64,000 nt of DNA from Flavobacterium flevense (lineage in GTDB: Bacteria > Bacteroidota > Bacteroidia > Flavobacteriales > Flavobacteriaceae): contig NZ_FRCC01000007.1 of assembly GCF_900142775.1 (NCBI RefSeq), positions 62,001 through 126,000 on the forward strand, in the 5' to 3' direction. The position numbers were made by a program, and so were the translations under genes. Under the pieces are notes generated by a model. It was not told the DNA's origin, ran no database searches, and was given only the letters and a program-made list of their open reading frames with translations. This document shows positions 26,442-36,932 of this stretch, piece by piece (position 1 is the stretch's first letter; every line of letters begins with the position of its first letter).

Positions 26442-27149
26442 CTATTCTTCATTAAAAAACACCACACTATGACACGCAACAATAGCAGCTGTTTCGGTTC
26501 TTAATCGGGTGTTGCCTAGAGATACCGGAATGAAGTTGTTTTCTAAAGCCAACGCAATTTCTTTAACCGAAAAATCGCCTTCCGGACCAATTAACAAAGT
26601 AATGTCTTCATTCGTTTTTAAAACTGATTTCAATGTTTTTTTATCGGTTTCTTCGCAATGGGCAATTAATAAAGTACCGTTATTTTTTTGGTTCACAAAT
26701 TCTTTAAAAGTAACGGCTTCATTTAGTTTAGGAAGATACAATTCATTCGATTGTTTTAATGCCGATAAGATAATTTTATCAAAACGTTCTTTGTTGATAA
26801 CCTTTCTTTCGGAACGATCGCAAATTATCGGTGTGATTTCCTGAATACCTATTTCTGTGGCTTTTTCCAGAAACCATTCGTAACGATCGTTCATTTTTGT
26901 GGGTGCTACAGCCAGATGTAAATGGAATTTGGGCGTTTCTTTTTTGTCAAATGAATTAATCTGCACCGTGCATTTATTGTCAGAAGCTAAGGTAATTTCG
27001 CATTCGAACAAATAACCTCTTCCATTGGTTACAAATAAAATATCGCCGTCTCTTTTTCGCAGGACTTTGATAATGTGTTTGCTTTCTTCTTTGTCAAAGG
27101 AAAAAGATGCTGTTTGTTCGTCAATATTTGGATTATAAAATAATTGCAT
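26442..27149 (-). CDS. rsmE: 16S rRNA (uracil-1498-N3)-methyltransferase
   Basis: A 235-residue SPOUT methyltransferase that modifies U1498 in the decoding centre of 16S rRNA. The N-terminal PUA-like part is about 1-70 (SKEESKHIIKVLRKRDGD-like FDKEESKHIIKVLRKR). The knot domain has AVAPTKMNDRYEWFLEKATE (about 89-108, with the E-KATE-iG element), TPIICDRSERKVINKERF, TLLIGPEGDFSVKEIALA (about 185-202) and the closing VSLGNTRLRTETAAI (about 208-222). It starts 3 bp after tsaD ends, so the two genes are translationally close and probably one operon. Confidence 0.95.
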   Translation of the reverse strand: MQLFYNPNIDEQTASFSFDKEESKHIIKVLRKRDGDILFVTNGRGYLFECEITLASDNKCTVQINSFDKKETPKFHLHLAVAPTKMNDRYEWFLEKATEIGIQEITPIICDRSERKVINKERFDKIILSALKQSNELYLPKLNEAVTFKEFVNQKNNGTLLIAHCEETDKKTLKSVLKTNEDITLLIGPEGDFSVKEIALALENNFIPVSLGNTRLRTETAAIVACHSVVFFNEE

Positions 27150-27152
27150 AGT

Positions 27153-28187
27153 TTAGAATTGAATTCGCGCTTTAGATACTACAGAAGCGTTTTCGAAATT
27201 TTGAGATAAAAACTTTTGATAACCTACAATTCCTATCATTGCGGCATTATCGGTGGTGTATTCAAATTTTGGGACAAAGGTTTTCCATCCGTATTTTTGT
27301 TCCGCTTCTTTGAGTGTGTTTCTAATTCCTGAGTTGGCTGAAACACCGCCGCCAATTGCTATTTGTTTAATTCCGGTTTCCTGAACGGCTAACTTTAATT
27401 TGTCCATCAAAATCTCAATAATCGTATGTTGGATTGAAGCACAAATATCCTGAATGTTTTCGTCCACAAAATTGGGGTTTTTAGCTTTTTCTTTTTGGAT
27501 AAAATATAAAATAGCGGTCTTTAATCCTGAAAAACTAAAGTCTAATCCGGGTACTTTTGGTTTGGTAAACGGAAAAGCTTTTGGATTCCCTGATTGGGCA
27601 TATTTATCGACTAAAGGACCACCGGGATAGGGAAGGCCTAAGATTTTTGCACTTTTGTCAAAAGCTTCTCCTACGGCGTCATCAGTGGTTTCTCCGATTA
27701 TTTGCATGTCAAAAAAATGATTGACTTTTACAATTTGTGTATGTCCGCCACTAATGGTTAAGGCCAGAAACGGAAATTCGGGCTTATCAAAACCTTCTTC
27801 GTCTATAAAATGTGCCAGAATATGAGCGTGCATGTGGTTAACCGCAATAAGCGGAATTCCCAGTGCAACTGCCAATGATTTAGCAAAAGAACTACCTACG
27901 AGTAAAGAACCCATTAATCCGGGACCTTGTGTAAATGCAATAGCCGAAAGCTGTTCTTTTTTGATATTGGCTTTTTTAAGAGCGGCGTCAATTACCGGAA
28001 CAATATTTTGCTGATGGGCACGCGAAGCTAATTCAGGAACTACACCGCCATACTGGGTATGAATTAATTGATTAGCCACAACATTTGAAAGTACTTTGTC
28101 GTTACATAAGATAGCTGCTGCGGTGTCATCGCAGGAACTTTCAATGGCAAGAATAAAAACCTCGGGATTTAGCATAAAAGCACACAA
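27153..28187 (-). CDS. tsaD: tRNA threonylcarbamoyladenosine synthase subunit TsaD
   Basis: A 344-residue ASKHA-fold enzyme. It transfers the threonylcarbamoyl group to A37 of ANN-decoding tRNAs, together with TsaB and TsaE, which are not in the window. Motifs are ILAIESSCDDTAAAI (about 12-26), the metal-binding VNHMHAHILAHF (His118, His120 and His122), SGGHT (about 146-150), GEAFDKSAKILGLPYPGGP and GGGVSANSGIRN near the C-terminal third. An alternative ATG four codons in would leave the same core. It is divergent from tamB, with about 110-190 bp between them holding both promoters. Confidence 0.96.
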   Translation of the reverse strand: MCAFMLNPEVFILAIESSCDDTAAAILCNDKVLSNVVANQLIHTQYGGVVPELASRAHQQNIVPVIDAALKKANIKKEQLSAIAFTQGPGLMGSLLVGSSFAKSLAVALGIPLIAVNHMHAHILAHFIDEEGFDKPEFPFLALTISGGHTQIVKVNHFFDMQIIGETTDDAVGEAFDKSAKILGLPYPGGPLVDKYAQSGNPKAFPFTKPKVPGLDFSFSGLKTAILYFIQKEKAKNPNFVDENIQDICASIQHTIIEILMDKLKLAVQETGIKQIAIGGGVSANSGIRNTLKEAEQKYGWKTFVPKFEYTTDNAAMIGIVGYQKFLSQNFENASVVSKARIQF

Positions 28188-28296
28188 TTTTTGAATTATC
28201 TTTAGAAACCGATTTTATTTTTTTTAATTTTACGGCGCAGCCAAAATTAAAGAATTTTTATTTAAGGTTTCGCTCTTTCCCTGGGCAAAATAATAT

Positions 28297-31200
28297 TTGA
28301 TAAAATATAACAACACAGCATATCAAAAAAACGATTAAAATAACTTCGGGTATAATTCTTGGGCTCATCATCTTCTTATTGATGCTTGGTATCGCATTAT
28401 CTTTACCGTCGGTTCAAACGAAATTGGGGCGGTATTTCATGAATCGCATAAACAACGATTTTGGTACTAATATTAATATTGATAAAGTAAAAATTTCTGC
28501 TTTTGGAGGGGTTAAAATTCAGAATGTTCTGATTTTAGACCATCATAAAGACACCTTGATTTATTCGGGAATCTTAAAAACTAATATATTTGATCTTAAT
28601 GGATTCATTAATAGTGGTGACTTGCTGTTTAAAACGATTCGTTTAGATGATGTTTTATTTGATTTAAAAACTTATAAAAACGAAAAGAAAACCAATATTG
28701 ATGTTTTTATTGATGCCTTCGATTCAGGAAAACCATCAACGGGTAAACGTACTCTTTTTAAATCAGCTAAAGCTTTTATAAGTAACGGACATTTTAGATT
28801 GACGGATTATAACAGAGAGAATCCCAAAGATGTAGATTTTAAAAAATTAAATATTGAACTTACTGATTTTAAATTGTATGGTCCTGAAGTAAACACCACA
28901 ATTAATAAATTGTCTTTTTTAGATTACAGAGGTTTATTTGTGGAAAACATCAGTACGGTGTTCAGTTATTCCAAGAAGCAAATCAAGCTGGAGAAATTAA
29001 ATTTAAAAACCGCTGCTACTACAATTAAAGCGGATGTAGCCTTAAATTATAAAATTGAAGATTTTGCTCAGTTTAATGATAAAGTAAAGTTTGATGTTAA
29101 AATTCATTCGGCTGCCATTGGGACTAATGATATTCGGTATTTTTATAAAGAATTAGGTGTTAATCAGTCTTTTTATATCAATAAAACCAATGTAAAAGGA
29201 ACGCTTAATAATTTATATCTGAATGATTTAAAACTGGTTGATTCGAGAAAATCACGTATTGAAGGTTTTATTAATTTCAAAAATATTTTTGGTAAAAAAA
29301 ACCAGCCGTTTTATATGAATGGTGATTTTACGAAGCTGACTTCCAGTTACGATAATCTGGTTACGATGCTGCCTAATGTCCTTGGAAAAAAATTACCGGT
29401 AGAATTAAAGACTTTGGGTAATTTCTGGATGGAAGGAAATCTGGAATTAACAGCATCAGCAATTGATGCTGCTTTGAATATGAGATCAGAAATAGGAAGA
29501 ATGCAGGCTGTTTTTTCTATGAATGATATTGATTTTATTGATAAAGCGACTTATAATGGAAATGTTGTTTTAGAAGAGTTTGATGCCGGGACATTTTTAA
29601 GCCGTGATGATTTAGGATTGGTTAGTATGGATATTAACGTGGATGGTAAAGGTTTTACCGAAAAATATCTCAATACCCAGTTAAAAGGAATCATCAATAA
29701 AGTGGATTTTAGAAAATATACCTACAGCGATATTTCGGTTAACGGAAACTTTAAATTACCTTACTATAAAGGACAAATTACGGTAGCCGATCCTAATTTA
29801 CAAATGGATTTTGACGGTCTGCTGGATTTAAGTGCTACTGAAAACAAATATGATTTTCATATTAATGTCGTTCATGCTGATTTAAACAAGTTGAAATTTG
29901 TTAAAGACAGTGTTTCTGTTTTTAAAGGAGATGTTGTGGTTCAGCTTACCGGAAATACAGTTGAAAATTTACAGGGAAATGTATCTTTCAATGAAACATC
30001 TTATCAGAATGTAAAAGACACATATTCTTTTGATGACTTTAATGTCAATTCTACTTTTGACAAAGAAGGGATTCGTACGCTAACTATTGATTCACCGGAT
30101 ATTATTGATGGCAAGGTAGTAGGGCGTTTTCAGTTTAATCAATTAGGCAGATTAACAAGGAATTCTCTGGGGAGTTTATACACTAATTTCAAACCTGAAA
30201 AAGTAAATAAAGGACAATTTTTAAGATTTAACTTCACTATTTATAATAAGATAGTTGAAATTCTGTATCCTGAAATCGAATTAGCGACGAATACTGTTTT
30301 GAGGGGAAATATAAGGTCCGATAATCAGGAATTTAAAATGAATTTTAATTCGCCTAAAATTAGATATGCCAAAAATAGTTTTGATAACATCAGAGTAGCG
30401 ATTGATAATAAAAACCCGTTGTATAATGCTTATGTAGAGTTAGACAGTATAAAAACACCTTATTATAAAATGCGTGATTTTAGTTTGATTAACATTACTA
30501 CACAGGATACTTTGCTGTTTAGATCGGAGTTTAAAGGTGGTGAAAAAGGGGAAGATTTTTTCAATTTAAACTTATATCATACCATCGACAAGGATAATAA
30601 TAATGTGGTAGGTATCAGTAAATCAGAGATGAAATTCAAAGAAAATATCTGGTATCTGAATCAAAAAGATGATTCGGATAACAAAGTGACTTTTGATAAA
30701 TCACTTAAGAATTTCATTTTTAATAACATTATATTGTCTCATGAAGACCAGTCAGTTACTCTTAACGGAAATATAGAAGATGATTTCAATAAAGATTTAG
30801 AACTGCGTTTTAAGGACATCGATTTGTATAAAATTACCCCTTTAAGCAGTAAGTTTGTTTTTAACGGAAATGTAAACGGAGCGGTTCATTTTAAGCAAAA
30901 TAACCTCATGTACAAGCCAACGGCTTCATTGGTTGTAAATAATTTGAATATCAATAAAACCGATTTAGGGACGCTGAAATTCAATATTGAAGGAAATCAG
31001 AGTTTAGAGAAATTCACTATTGATTCTTATTTGCAAAATGATAATTTAGAATCTTTTAATGCCAACGGAAGTTTTGAAGTGGTCGATAAAAAGACCATTC
31101 TGGATTTAAAGTTAAAACTGGATAAATTCAATTTAGGTGTTTTTAGTTCGCTGGGAGGTGATGTTCTGTCTAATATCCGTGGATTTGTAACCGGAAATTC

Positions 31201-32821
31201 TATAGTAACCGGTGATGTAAATAAGCCCAAAATAAGCGGAAGATTATTTGTAGACAAGGCAGGAATGACGATTCCTTATTTAAATGTTGATTACAAACTG
31301 AATGATCGTTCCATTGTAGATTTAGTTGATGAGACATTTTTATTCAGAAGCAATACGATAACAGACTCTAAATTTAATACTAAAGGAATGCTCAATGGTA
31401 GGATAGAGCATACTAATTTCTCTGACTGGCGATTAGATTTGGCTATTAATTCGAAAAGACTGGTAGTTTTAGATACTAAGGATTCCGAAGAGGTGGCTTA
31501 TTACGGTACTGCGTTTATTGATGGCGATGCTACAATAAAAGGACCTACAAACGCTTTGTTTATTAAAGTAGCAGCAAAATCAGAAAAAGGTTCAGAAGTA
31601 AAAATCCCTATTAATTCGGCTGAAAGTGTAGGTGAAAATTCTTTTATACACTTTGTAACTCCTAAAGAAAAATACAATACTAAAATGGGTATCGTTGAAA
31701 ACACCAGAAGGTACAACGGACTCGAATTAGAATTTGATCTGGATATTACACCGGATGCTGAGGTTGAAGTTATTCTGGACAGGAATTCAGGTCACGGAAT
31801 GAAAGGAAAAGGATATGGCTCCTTATTGTTTAAAATTAATACCCTGGGAAAATTCCAGATGTGGGGAGACTTTCAGGCTTATGAAGGGACTTATAATTTT
31901 AAATACGGCGGCTTAATCGATAAAAAATTTGATGTTAAAAAAGGAGGTTCTATTACTTGGGAAGGAAATCCTATGCGGGCTCAGCTGAATTTACAGGCAG
32001 TTTATAAAACCATAGCTAATCCGGCTGTTTTATTAGCTAATTCCTCTTTTAACCGAAAAGTTCCTGTAGATGTAATTATCGGAATTCAGGGAGATTTAGC
32101 CAGTCCGGAACCTGATTTTACAATTGAGTTTCCTACGGTAAGTAACGTTTTAAAATCGGAAATTCAATATAAATTATATGATAAAGATGTGAGGCAAACA
32201 CAGGCTTTGTACCTGCTTTCTTCCGGAGGATTTTTAAGTCCTGAGGGCGTGAATCAATCGGATTTTTCAGGAAGTTTGTTTGAAACAGCCTCCAGTTTAT
32301 TAGGTGATATTTTAAAAACAGATAACGATAAGTTTAAGGTAGGTTTGAATTATGTTTCTCCCGACAGAAGAATTGGAAAAGAAACAGATGGAAGGGTTGT
32401 GGCAACTATTTCGTCAAAAATTAACGAACGAATCTCCATTAATGGAAAAGTAGGTGTGCCTTTTGGTGGTATTAATGAATCAGCAGTGGTAGGTGATTTA
32501 GAAGTACAATACAGAGTCAATCAGGACGGTACGATGAATTTAAGATTGTTTAACAGAGAAAATGACATCAACTACATTGGTCAGGGAATAGGGTATACCC
32601 AGGGATTGGGATTGACGTATGAGGTAGATTTTGATACTTTTAGAGAGTTAGTTAGTAAGATATTCAAAAAATATAAAATAGAAAGAGTCAATACACCTAA
32701 TGAATATTTTCAGGATTCGAATGTTACACCTGAGTACATCAATTTCAATAATGATAAAGAACCTGAAAAAGAAGACTCTAAAAATAATGCTGAGGGAATA
32801 AAAACCGATGAAGAGGAATAA
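28297..32821 (+). CDS. tamB: Translocation/assembly module TamB, start apparently frameshifted
   Basis: The uninterrupted frame from 28379 encodes 1480 residues of a TamB/AsmA-like protein, a long beta-taco that spans the periplasm and helps move lipids or fold outer-membrane proteins. The C-terminal DUF490 core is clear (FQMWGDFQAYEGTYNFKYGG, KGGSITWEGNPMRAQLNLQA, then PEPDFTIEFP). The membrane anchor needed at the N-terminus (KITSGIILGLIIFLLMLGIA) begins upstream of 28379, where this frame has no ATG, GTG or TTG before a stop at 28301. Skipping one base in the A7 run at 28325-28331 would join it to a TTG-started frame at 28297. The coordinate given includes that presumed start. This may be a real shift, an unusual start codon or a sequencing error. 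Confidence 0.88.
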
Positions 32822-33093
32822 CTGACAAAATACTTATTGTTAGTAAGTTAACTGGAGGTCGTGTTAGTAATATGTTGTATTCCTAACAAATGTTAAATAA
32901 ATATTATTAATAGGTTATTCTTAGTTATATGGTGTAAAAATCAGTTTCTGTTAAAAAAAATGAGGCTTTTTTTGTTTTTTTTAAAACTTATTAACGAAAA
33001 CGTTTGAATTTGTAGTGATTGGTTAAAATAATAACTCAGAAGGGGTTAAAGTAATTTATGTTTCCTAAATTTACACTTTAATATTTTAAAATA

Positions 33094-34080
33094 ATGCAAA
33101 AATCAATAAAAAAAGTAGGGGTTCTCACTTCTGGTGGAGATTCTCCCGGAATGAATGCTGCGATACGATCAGTAGTTCGAACTTGTGCTTATCACAATTT
33201 AGAATGTGTTGGTATTTACAGAGGATATCAGGGAATGATTGAAGGCGACTTCATTGAAATGGGACCAAGAAGTGTAAATAATATTATAAATAAAGGAGGA
33301 ACAATTTTAAAATCGGCACGTTCATCTGAATTTAGAACTCCTGAAGGAAGAAAAAAAGCACACGAAAATTTAGTAAAAGAAGGAATAGATGCTTTAGTAG
33401 TTATTGGGGGAGACGGAAGCTTTACCGGAGCCTTAATGTTTAACTCTGAATTTGGTTTCCCGGTAATGGGAATTCCGGGAACTATTGATAATGATATTTT
33501 TGGAACCAGTCATACTTTAGGTTATGATACTGCTTTAAATACAGTTGTAGATTGTATTGATAAAATTAGAGATACCGCCAGTTCTCACAACCGTTTATTC
33601 TTTGTTGAAGTAATGGGTAGAGACGCAGGACATATTGCTTTGAATGCAGGAATTGCAGGTGGAGCCGAAGAAATTTTAATTCCTGAAGAAGATTTAGGGT
33701 TAGACCGTTTATTAGAATCACTTCAAAAAAGTAAAGCATCCGGAAAATCATCCAGTATTGTGGTTATTGCCGAAGGAGATAAAATAGGTAAAAACGTATT
33801 CGAATTAAAAGATTATGTTGAGGCTAATTTACCTGAATATGATGTAAGAGTTTCGGTATTGGGTCACATGCAACGTGGTGGAACACCCTCTTGTTTTGAC
33901 AGGGTACTTGCCAGCCGTTTAGGAGTAAAAGCGGTAGAATCGTTATTAGACGGAGTATCAAACTTTATGGTAGGATTAAAGAATGATACCGTAAATCTTA
34001 CTCCATTAGTACAAGCAATAAAAGGAAAATCAGAGATTGACAGAGAATTATTAAGAGTTTCTGATATTATAACAACTTAA
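33094..34080 (+). CDS. pfkA: ATP-dependent 6-phosphofructokinase
   Basis: A 328-residue bacterial PfkA, which phosphorylates fructose-6-phosphate to the 1,6-bisphosphate in glycolysis. Substrate and nucleotide motifs are TSGGDSPGMNAAIR (about 11-24), VVIGGDGSFTGA (about 100-111; GGDGS indicates ATP rather than pyrophosphate use), IPGTIDNDIFGTSHTLGYDT (about 128-147, with the catalytic Asp of TIDND) and VMGRDAGHIAL (about 169-179). The length is that of the E. coli enzyme. GAPDH follows 81 bp downstream on the same strand with its own promoter, so the two glycolytic genes are neighbours rather than a strict operon. Confidence 0.97.
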   Translation: MQKSIKKVGVLTSGGDSPGMNAAIRSVVRTCAYHNLECVGIYRGYQGMIEGDFIEMGPRSVNNIINKGGTILKSARSSEFRTPEGRKKAHENLVKEGIDALVVIGGDGSFTGALMFNSEFGFPVMGIPGTIDNDIFGTSHTLGYDTALNTVVDCIDKIRDTASSHNRLFFVEVMGRDAGHIALNAGIAGGAEEILIPEEDLGLDRLLESLQKSKASGKSSSIVVIAEGDKIGKNVFELKDYVEANLPEYDVRVSVLGHMQRGGTPSCFDRVLASRLGVKAVESLLDGVSNFMVGLKNDTVNLTPLVQAIKGKSEIDRELLRVSDIITT

Positions 34081-34086
34081 TAAAAT

Positions 34087-34113
34087 TTGTAGCCAAATTA
34101 ATTATTAAATTTG
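34087..34113 (+). promoter_or_regulatory. Promoter of gapA
   Basis: TTG at 34087-34089 and TAAATTTG at 34106-34113 with 16 bases between, close to the Bacteroidota -33/-7 consensus (slightly short spacing). The gapA start codon is 48 bases downstream of the -7 box. Confidence 0.6.
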
Positions 34114-34149
34114 CAATCACTTTTTTAATCGAATAATAAACAATAATAA

Positions 34150-35166
<1,017 letters not shown>

Positions 35167-35183
35167 TCTCACATTTTTATATA

Positions 35184-35213
35184 AAATCCCGTTCGATGCG
35201 TCGAACGGGATTT
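35184..35213 (+). terminator. Terminator of gapA
   Basis: Perfect 13-bp stem: AAATCCCGTTCGA (35184-35196) and TCGAACGGGATTT (35201-35213) around TGCG, followed by TTCTTATTTT. It sits 18 bp past the gapA stop. Confidence 0.9.
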
Positions 35214-35292
35214 TCTTATTTTATATACCTTTAATTAATGTGAAAATTACATTTTTAAACTAAAAATAATACTCATCTAAATACTAAAGAAA

Positions 35293-36144
35293 ATGAAATT
35301 AATTGTTGATAGCGGTTCTACTAAAGCGGATTGGATTGCAATAGACGACCATGGAAAAATATTGTTCACAAGTCAAACTTTAGGACTGAATCCGGAGATA
35401 CTGGAAGCAGATCAGATAATTTCACGTTTAGATGAACGATTCGATATTCAGCAAAGTAAAAAAATTGCTACTCATTTGTTTTTTTACGGTGCCGGTTGTG
35501 GAACTGACAGAATGAAAACCAGTTTGTCAGCTGCTTTTCAGGAATATTTTCCTAATGCAAAAATAGTTGTTGAAGAGGATACTTATGCAGCCGTTTATGC
35601 AACTACCCCAAAAGATCAGGAGGCTATTGTTTGTATTTTAGGTACAGGTTCTAACTGTAGTTATTTTGACGGAAAGGAATTGCATCAAAAAGTACAATCA
35701 TTAGGGTATATTATTATGGATGATTGTAGTGGAAATGTTTTTGGGAAAGAACTTATCAGAAAATATTATTTTAATAAAATGCCTAAGGATTTAGCTACTG
35801 AATTTGAAAAAGAATTTAATGTCGATCCTGATTTTATTAAAAATAAATTATACAAAGAAGAAAATCCAAATGCTTATTTGGCAACATTTGCTAAATTTTT
35901 AATTCAGCATAAAGACTCTGACTTTTGTAAAAAAATCATTCGTAAAGCAATGAAATCTTTTATAAAAAATTATGTCATGCAATTTGATAACTGCAAAGAA
36001 GTACCGGTACATTTTGTAGGTTCTATTGCTTATTATTTAAAAGACGAATTACAGCTGGCTTTTGATAAATATGATTTACAATTAGGAAATGTTTTAAGAA
36101 GACCAATTGACGGATTAATTTCTTATCATATCGCTAACAAATAA
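35293..36144 (+). CDS. BadF/BadG-type ATPase, N-acetylglucosamine kinase-like
   Basis: A 283-residue ASKHA-fold kinase. The phosphate-1 motif is VDSGSTKADWIAID (about 4-17), the second glycine loop is VCILGTGSNCSYFDG (about 114-128) and the adenosine loop is VHFVGSIAYYL (about 238-248), the pattern of eukaryote-like N-acetylglucosamine kinases. It may phosphorylate GlcNAc recycled from the wall or taken up, feeding the GlcN6P deaminase fusion encoded at 55906-57831. The sugar is inferred from family. Methylglyoxal synthase follows after 5 bp, and the two genes are likely co-transcribed. It is cytoplasmic and full length. Confidence 0.82.
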   Translation: MKLIVDSGSTKADWIAIDDHGKILFTSQTLGLNPEILEADQIISRLDERFDIQQSKKIATHLFFYGAGCGTDRMKTSLSAAFQEYFPNAKIVVEEDTYAAVYATTPKDQEAIVCILGTGSNCSYFDGKELHQKVQSLGYIIMDDCSGNVFGKELIRKYYFNKMPKDLATEFEKEFNVDPDFIKNKLYKEENPNAYLATFAKFLIQHKDSDFCKKIIRKAMKSFIKNYVMQFDNCKEVPVHFVGSIAYYLKDELQLAFDKYDLQLGNVLRRPIDGLISYHIANK

Positions 36145-36149
36145 GAATT

Positions 36150-36524
36150 ATGGAAATTGCTATTATTGCCCATGATGGGAAAAAAGTGGATATGGTTCAG
36201 TTTCTGAATAAAAATATTGAACTGTTAAAGCAAGAGAAAATTAAACTTATTGCCACAGGAACTACTGGAGGAAAAGCTGAGAAAGCGGGTTTTAAAGTAA
36301 AGAAAATGCTTTCAGGTCCTCAAGGAGGTGATGCGCAAATTGCAGCCCGTGTAGCAGAAGGAAAAACTAAAATGGTTTTATTCTTTAAAGATCCATTGGC
36401 CAGCCACGCACATGAAGTAGATATTAATATGTTGCTTCGTGTATGTGATGTGCACAATGTGCCAATAGCTACTAATGAAGCTTCGGCACAATTGTTATTG
36501 AGTGCTATAACACTGCTACCATAG
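36150..36524 (+). CDS. mgsA: Methylglyoxal synthase
   Basis: A 124-residue MgsA, which turns dihydroxyacetone phosphate into methylglyoxal and phosphate, a bypass that relieves sugar-phosphate stress. Visible features are the phosphate-binding TGTTGGKAEKAG (about 36-47) and SGPQGGDAQIAARVAEGK (about 56-73, with the catalytic Asp of GGDAQ). DPLASHAHEVDINMLLRVCD (about 82-101) supplies the His and second Asp. It is shorter at both ends than the 152-residue E. coli enzyme, common in Bacteroidota. It is convergent with ridA and overlaps it by 20 bp at the 3' ends. Confidence 0.93.
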   Translation: MEIAIIAHDGKKVDMVQFLNKNIELLKQEKIKLIATGTTGGKAEKAGFKVKKMLSGPQGGDAQIAARVAEGKTKMVLFFKDPLASHAHEVDINMLLRVCDVHNVPIATNEASAQLLLSAITLLP

Positions 36525-36885
36525 AAATCTCAATATTTACATTTTTTGGCAAACAAGCCACTTGAACCGTTTCACGAGCTGGAGCGGTTTTTTCGTTAAA
36601 ATAAGATCCGTAAACAGTATTAATTGCTCCAAAATCATTCATGTTGATAATGAAAATAGTTGATTTTACTACATTTTCAAATGTCATTCCTGCGGCTTCT
36701 AATACTGCTTTTAGGTTTTCCATAACCTGAGTAGTTTCGGCTTCGATAGTAGTCGTTACTAAATTTCCATCAGCAGGATTGATAGCAATTTGTCCGGATG
36801 TGTAAAGTGTGTTTCCTGAAAGAATCGCTTGGTTGTAAGGTCCAATAGGAGCCGGAGCTTTTTCTGTAAAGATTATTTTTTTCAT
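36505..36885 (-). CDS. ridA: RidA family reactive intermediate deaminase
   Basis: A 126-residue RidA/YjgF/UK114 protein that hydrolyses reactive enamines and imines formed by PLP enzymes to ketoacids. Family elements are APAPIGPYNQAILSGNTLYT (about 10-29), SGQIAINPADGNL (about 30-42) and the C-terminal ARETVQVACLPKNVNIEIS (about 104-122), whose Arg binds substrate carboxylate. Full length and cytoplasmic, forming trimers. Its last 20 bp overlap the end of mgsA on the opposite strand. It lies next to lptD but has no functional tie to it. Confidence 0.94.
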   Translation of the reverse strand: MKKIIFTEKAPAPIGPYNQAILSGNTLYTSGQIAINPADGNLVTTTIEAETTQVMENLKAVLEAAGMTFENVVKSTIFIINMNDFGAINTVYGSYFNEKTAPARETVQVACLPKNVNIEISMVAVL

Positions 36886-36932
36886 GATAATAGTATTTTG
36901 ATATGAAACAAATAGTTGTTTTTGAAGAGAAA

